Assembly: GCA_008501655.1 (NCBI GenBank)
Contig: QQUK01000194.1
Location: 1 to 10,894 of the forward strand
DNA: 10,894 nucleotides
Reading direction: 5' to 3'
Origin: Calditrichota bacterium
GTDB lineage: Bacteria > Zixibacteria > MSB-5A5 > GN15 > FEB-12
The notes below the pieces were generated by a model that was given only the letters and a program-made list of their open reading frames with translations, searched no databases and was not told where the DNA came from. Of this stretch, positions 6,654 through 10,894 are shown piece by piece. Both the position numbers and the translations under genes were made by a program. Positions within the stretch are counted from its first letter, which is position 1, and each line of letters begins with the position of its first letter.

Positions 6654-7904
6654 CTATTCGTATCTCAGAGCTTCAATCGGGTCTAATTTAGAGGCTTTCA
6701 TCGCCGGATAGACACCGGAGATTAGTCCTACTGAAACTGACACAAAAAATCCAATGGATATCCAGAACATCGAAACGGTGATCGGCCAGCCTAAGATGCC
6801 ATTAATTATCAAACCGAGTGAAACTCCAAAAAGTACACCAATAAGTCCACCAGTTCCGGACAATGTCATTGCCTCGGTAAGGAACTGAATAATAATATTC
6901 ATCCGCTTGGCACCGATCGCTTTTCTCACCCCGATTTCTCTGGTTCGTTCGGTTACAGAGACAAGCATAATATTCATAACTCCGATACCTCCAACCATGA
7001 GTCCTACAGAGGTGATAATAATCATTACAATGTAGATATAGTCAGTAATTCCTGCGATAAAATCTTTAAATTGGTCCTGGGTTGAAAGGGCAAAATTATC
7101 AGGTTTATTAAATGGTACTTTTCTATAATTTCGAAGAACACCGGTGATTTCATCAATTGCTAAATTCATATTCTCATAAGATGTCGCCCGTGCTGCCAGA
7201 AAAAGTTCTTCTTCCCATGGATGAATCTTTTTAAATGTTGAAAGCGGGGTTGCCACCAAATTGTTAGTACCATTATCACCAAAATTCGATTCTGTTTATT
7301 CAAGGACACCAATGACCCGATATTTGTTTCCGTTCACCCGAATCTCTTTTTCCAGCGGATCTTCCTGATTAAACAAAGTACTGGCAACATCAGCACCGAT
7401 CACACATACCATAGCACGAAATTGCTGATCTGTATAAGAGATGAATCTGCCTGAAGTAACAATTTTGTTATTAACTGTTACATAGTCCGGCCAGGTGCCC
7501 ATCAACTGAGGATTAGAGAATTTATTATTTTTATACTTAGCTTCATTTCCACCTGGCTGAAAATAGTAATTTTGCGGAGAAACACCATCAACAAACTCAC
7601 AATTCTCAAGTATTGCATCCGCCTCGCCCTCTGTAATGTAAGGACGGTTTCTATCTTCCTCGGTAAGGTCATCCCTGTCTACATTCGGTGCAAACTTTGT
7701 TATCCAGATGACATTCGAACCGAGTGCGTCAATCTCTTCATCCATTGCACCATTGAGACCATCAATTATAGCTGCCATACCGATTACAGAACTAACTCCG
7801 ACCATAACTCCGAGAATTGTTAAACCGGAACGAAGTTTATTTGACCTGAGTGATGACAGTGCCATTAGTATAGCATCTTTGATTTCAACAAAAGAAAGTA
7901 TCAT
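6654..7904 (-). pseudogene. MacB/FtsX-type ABC transporter permease, interrupted by an in-frame TAA
   Basis: The third of three tandem permeases. Codons 1-202 (7904-7299) carry the N-terminal membrane segment (about residues 27-48) and most of the first half of the periplasmic MacB core domain, ending GNKYRVIGVLE. TAA follows at 7298-7296. Without any frame change, homology continues with TESNFGDN and LVATPLSTFKKIHPWEE, and then three C-terminal membrane segments with the hallmark VTERTREIGVRKAIGAK and the ending PIEALRYE. The TAA aligns with Lys204 of the adjacent intact copy, so one AAA-to-TAA change explains it. Apart from this codon nothing is degraded. It may be a recent pseudogene, a sequencing or assembly error, or a gene making two pieces; a TTG at 7259 could restart but has no ribosome binding site. 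ATG at 7904 is one base after the stop of the preceding gene. The final stop is TAG. Confidence 0.8.
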
Positions 7905-7905
7905 A

Positions 7906-9159
7906 TTATTCGTACCTGAGTGCTTCGATAGGATCTAATCTTGAGGCTTTCATCGCAGGATATACACCTGAGGCTAACCCAACGGAAACTGAGACTAAAA
8001 AGCCTATAGTAATCCATAGAACGGAAACAGTTATTGGCCATCCTATGATTCCGTTTACAAGAACTCCAAGAGATACGCCGATCAATACACCTATGACACC
8101 ACCAGCTCCTGATAAGGTCATAGCTTCTGTAAGAAACTGTATAATAATATTTGTACGTTTTGCCCCTATTGCTTTTCGAATTCCGATTTCTCTGGTCCGT
8201 TCTGTCACAGAAACCAACATTATATTCATCACACCAATACCTCCAACCATTAGCCCTACTGATGTTATGACAATCATAGCCATATAAATATATTGCGTTA
8301 TGTTTCCGATCATATCTTTAATCTGCTGCTGGGTTTCCAGAGCGAAATTATTTTCTTGATTAAATAATAATTTTCTATGGATCCTTAAAGCTGCTATCAC
8401 CTCATCCATAGCTTGATCCATGACCGCCATAGAGCGAGGCTTCACAAATAATGTAAGTGCTTCATCCCAGGGATAGAGTTTTTTGGATGTTTCCAAAGGC
8501 ATTAAAACCATTTGATTTACTTCACTGTTTTCGAAATTTGATTTTACTTTTTCCATTACACCAATGACTTCAAATCTGCTCCCATTGACGCGTATTTGTT
8601 GCCCAACAGCATCTTCGCCATACGGAAAGAGGGTTTCCCGAACATCAGCACCTATAACGCAAACCATCAACCGAATTTGATTATCCAGATTGGTAATAAA
8701 TCTTCCTTCAGAAATCTCTTTATTGTTAACTTTTATATAATCCGGCCACGAACCTATTACCTGCGGGCTTACATATTTTCTGTTTTTAAATTTTGCTTCG
8801 TTGCCGCCATTGACATAGTAGTGGTTCTGAGGAGCTACACCATCAATAAGGGGACAGTTTTCCTTGATTGCCAATGCCTCTCCCTCTTCAATCTGCGGTC
8901 TGTTTCTTTGTTCTGGAGTTAACTCATCCCAGTCGACATTAGATTTAAAACGGCTCACCATGATAATGTTTGAACCCAACTGATCAATTTCCTGATCCAT
9001 TGCACCGTTAAGCCCATCAATAATTGCTGCCATCCCGATTACAGAACTGACACCAACCATTACTCCAAGAATAGTTAATCCTGAACGAAGTTTATTTGAA
9101 CGCAATGCAGTAAGCGCCATGATTATTGCGTCTTTGATTTCAACAAAAGTCAATATCAT
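7906..9159 (-). CDS. MacB/FtsX-type ABC transporter permease (intact, second of three)
   Basis: A 417-residue inner-membrane protein with MacB topology. One membrane segment is at about residues 27-48 after the conserved LRSNKLRSGLTILGVMVG. A large periplasmic core domain (about 50-285) follows. Three C-terminal segments (about 291-318, 347-370, 378-400) enclose the cytoplasmic VTERTREIGIRKAIGAKRTN (318-337), which in this family contacts the ATPase. It ends PAMKASRLDPIEALRYE. MacB relatives are mechanotransmitters that use cytoplasmic ATP hydrolysis to move substrates in the periplasm, with TolC-type partners, or to extract lipoproteins (LolCE). Here the ATPase is a separate gene upstream. 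It closely resembles the downstream copy, with many shared blocks but much synonymous change in the DNA, so the duplication is not recent. It begins four bases after the stop of permease one. Cys102 and Cys167 are in the periplasmic part and are conserved in the broken copy. The stop is TAA. Confidence 0.88.
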   Translation of the reverse strand: MILTFVEIKDAIIMALTALRSNKLRSGLTILGVMVGVSSVIGMAAIIDGLNGAMDQEIDQLGSNIIMVSRFKSNVDWDELTPEQRNRPQIEEGEALAIKENCPLIDGVAPQNHYYVNGGNEAKFKNRKYVSPQVIGSWPDYIKVNNKEISEGRFITNLDNQIRLMVCVIGADVRETLFPYGEDAVGQQIRVNGSRFEVIGVMEKVKSNFENSEVNQMVLMPLETSKKLYPWDEALTLFVKPRSMAVMDQAMDEVIAALRIHRKLLFNQENNFALETQQQIKDMIGNITQYIYMAMIVITSVGLMVGGIGVMNIMLVSVTERTREIGIRKAIGAKRTNIIIQFLTEAMTLSGAGGVIGVLIGVSLGVLVNGIIGWPITVSVLWITIGFLVSVSVGLASGVYPAMKASRLDPIEALRYE

Positions 9160-9163
9160 GATA

Positions 9164-10384
9164 TTACTCGTAACTGAGCGCTTTTATAGGATCAAGCCTT
9201 GCTGCTTTCATCGCCGGATAAATTCCAAATATTAGTCCTGTACCGGAGGATATACTTAATCCCGAGAAAATAGCGAGTGCCGATGGTGAAATCTGCATAC
9301 CAATCATACTTATAAGAGATTGGGCAATTATGTATCCAAGAACAATGCCGACAACACCGCCTGTAAAAGTCAGCATCAATGATTCAAAGATAAACTGGAC
9401 AAGAATATGCTTCTGCTTGGCTCCAAGAGATTTCCTGATGCCGATTTCGCGGGTACGTTCCGTTACTGAAACCATCATAATATTCATCACAACAATTCCA
9501 CCAACGACAAGTGAAATCGAAGATATACCAACCAGACCAAATCTTATATATTTTGTTAAATTATTTAATACTTCTAAAATTGAATCAGCTGTCATCATAT
9601 CAAAATCATCTTCTTCATTAAAAGGAACATGACGCTGTGCCCGTAAAATCATCCGTGTCTGATCCATCGCATCTTCGAGCTGTTCAACTGAATTTGCTTT
9701 GATGACAAGACTTAATCCCCTTCTGGGTGTTCCAAACTGTTTTTTATACGCTGATAAAGGGACTACAACAAAATTATCTCTGCTTTCACCGAAGGTTGAA
9801 CCCATTTTTTTACAGACACCAATAATAGTATATTTCTGTGAACCGACTTTTATTTCTTTTCCTATGGGGTCAACACCTTCGAAAAACTCTTCCCGAATCT
9901 GGTCACCGACAAAAGCGACATTCTTTTTGTAGATATCATCTTCGTATGAATGAAATCTCCCTTGTGCAACTTCAAGATCAACAATATCAATATAATTTGA
10001 AGTTGCCCCGCCTATTAAAACTCTTCGCAGCGCTTTATCCCTGTATTTGACGCTCGCTCGATTAAAAGCTCTCGGGGATATTTTTTCACAATAAGTGCAT
10101 CGTTCTTCAATCTGTTCGACTGCTTTATCTGAAATAGGTTTTCTTTTTCGCTTTTTCAAATACATTTCATCTGAGGTTACAATCCCGATTCTCTGTACAA
10201 CAAAAGTAGCCGGACCTAAAGCTGATAAATCATCCTCTACAGACTGCGCCATCCCCTCTAAGGCAGAAATAATTGTCATAACTGAAGTCACACCAATCAT
10301 AACACCGAGGAGTGTCAGGCCAGAACGAAGTTTATTTGCCCGTAAGGCATCAAATGCAATTTTAAAAATTGAGCCGATAATCAT
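9164..10384 (-). CDS. MacB/FtsX-type ABC transporter permease (first of three)
   Basis: A 406-residue permease with the same plan as its neighbours. The N-terminal membrane segment follows LRANKLRSGLTLLGVMIG (about residues 22-42). The periplasmic MacB core spans about 48-275. Three C-terminal membrane segments lie at about 281-306, 334-358 and 366-390, with VTERTREIGIRKSLGAKQKH (307-326) in the cytoplasm and the family ending PAMKAARLDPIKALSYE. It is clearly more distant from the other two than they are from each other, so it may pair with one of them as a heterodimer. A CxxC motif (Cys96-Cys99, RCTYCE) lies in the periplasmic part and is absent from the other permeases. Such a pair could form a disulfide, but no role is shown. 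ATG at 10384 is three bases after the ATPase stop, which points to an operon with coupled translation. The stop is TAA. Confidence 0.88.
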   Translation of the reverse strand: MIIGSIFKIAFDALRANKLRSGLTLLGVMIGVTSVMTIISALEGMAQSVEDDLSALGPATFVVQRIGIVTSDEMYLKKRKRKPISDKAVEQIEERCTYCEKISPRAFNRASVKYRDKALRRVLIGGATSNYIDIVDLEVAQGRFHSYEDDIYKKNVAFVGDQIREEFFEGVDPIGKEIKVGSQKYTIIGVCKKMGSTFGESRDNFVVVPLSAYKKQFGTPRRGLSLVIKANSVEQLEDAMDQTRMILRAQRHVPFNEEDDFDMMTADSILEVLNNLTKYIRFGLVGISSISLVVGGIVVMNIMMVSVTERTREIGIRKSLGAKQKHILVQFIFESLMLTFTGGVVGIVLGYIIAQSLISMIGMQISPSALAIFSGLSISSGTGLIFGIYPAMKAARLDPIKALSYE

Positions 10385-10387
10385 CTT

Positions 10388-10894
10388 TTAATGTACGCTA
10401 TCTCTCATTTCCTGAGTAATTATTTCATCGGTGGCAATCTCTCCATCAAGGATCGAAAGCACTCTATCGGCATGAAGCGCGATATCCCGCTCATGAGTCA
10501 CGATAATAATAGTGTTCCCCTGACGGTGAAGCTCATCAAACAAACGCATGATTTCTATTGATGTTTTACTGTCAAGATTACCGGTAGGTTCATCAGCTAA
10601 AAGAAGTGACGGATCGTTTACTAAAGCACGAGCAATTGCAACTCTTTGTCTCTGACCACCTGATAACTCAGACGGTTTATGAGTCATACGGTCACTAAGA
10701 TCTACTTTTTGCAAAGCCTTCTCTGCCCGTTCGACTCTTTCCATACTTGAGCTTCCGTTATATATGAGCGGTAATTCCACATTATGTAAAGCTGATGCTC
10801 TGGGAAGTAAATTAAAAGTCTGGAAAACAAATCCGATCTCTCTGTTCCTGATATTAGCCAGTTCATCATCTGACATATTACTGACATTCTTACT
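10388..10894 (-). CDS. ABC transporter ATP-binding protein, LolD/MacB type, 3' part only
   Basis: The C-terminal 168 codons of an ABC ATPase; the frame is open to the right edge, so the start and the Walker A motif lie outside. Counting from ATG at 10876, visible motifs are the Q-loop (FVFQTFNLLP, 16-25), the signature LSGGQRQRVAIARAL (71-85), Walker B with the catalytic Glu (LLLADEPTGNLDS, 91-103), and the H-loop (IIIVTHERD, 123-131). The phrases GFVFQTFNLLPRASAL and DEPTGNLDS are typical of the LolD/MacB/FtsE group. It hydrolyses ATP in the cytoplasm to drive the permeases that follow. It is three bases from the first of them and is the only ATPase gene seen here for three permeases. That internal ATG is not the start, because conserved sequence belongs before it. 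The stop is TAA. Confidence 0.92.
   Translation of the reverse strand, partial: SKNVSNMSDDELANIRNREIGFVFQTFNLLPRASALHNVELPLIYNGSSSMERVERAEKALQKVDLSDRMTHKPSELSGGQRQRVAIARALVNDPSLLLADEPTGNLDSKTSIEIMRLFDELHRQGNTIIIVTHERDIALHADRVLSILDGEIATDEIITQEMRDSVH

Noticed and set aside
7296..7298. TAA in the third permease as a recoded sense codon.
   Set aside because: UAA recoding to Sec or pyrrolysine is not known, the aligned residue is an ordinary Lys, and TAA is the main stop codon of the window.

Overview
The window is an AT-rich bacterial segment. Secreted DUF1573 proteins, GWxTD-domain proteins, MacB-type permeases and a bleomycin-hydrolase-type aminopeptidase together suggest a Gram-negative (diderm) bacterium of the FCB superphylum or a related candidate phylum. 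The phylum cannot be fixed from sequence reading alone. Coding is dense. All ten natural stop codons that can be read are TAA (8) or TAG (2); none is TGA.

Layout. Plus strand, left half: the 3' end of a PepC/bleomycin hydrolase-like aminopeptidase (2-775); six bases later a GlcD-type FAD-dependent 2-hydroxyacid dehydrogenase (782-2143); a 127-base gap with a good sigma70-like promoter; then a two-gene unit of secreted DUF1573 paralogs (2271-2969 and 2996-3727), closed by a strong bidirectional terminator (3749-3778). Minus strand, right half, read from right to left: the end of a LolD/MacB-type ABC ATPase (10894-10388); three consecutive MacB/FtsX-type permeases (10384-9164, 9159-7906 and 7904-6654), the third broken by an in-frame TAA; then, behind a promoter of its own, two secreted GWxTD-domain proteins (6542-5223 and 5210-3789) that run into the same terminator.

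The outstanding observation is the second DUF1573 gene. It carries an in-frame TGA (3194-3196) exactly where its tandem paralog has the first cysteine of the family's CxC motif. The frame stays open on both sides, and the sequence after TGA is homologous to the paralog to the C-terminus. From 12 bases after TGA the mRNA can form a stem-loop whose apical loop starts after 20 bases and has G at its second position, as expected for a bacterial SECIS element. I read the gene as one 243-residue exported selenoprotein with a Sec-Gly-Cys motif. I do not recall DUF1573 among described selenoprotein families but could not check.

How the genes may work together: the ABC ATPase and the permeases probably form one or more tripartite-type export or lipoprotein-handling complexes in the inner membrane. 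The GWxTD proteins and the DUF1573 pair are exported proteins of unknown function. PepC and the GlcD-like enzyme are metabolic and unrelated to the rest as far as the sequence shows.
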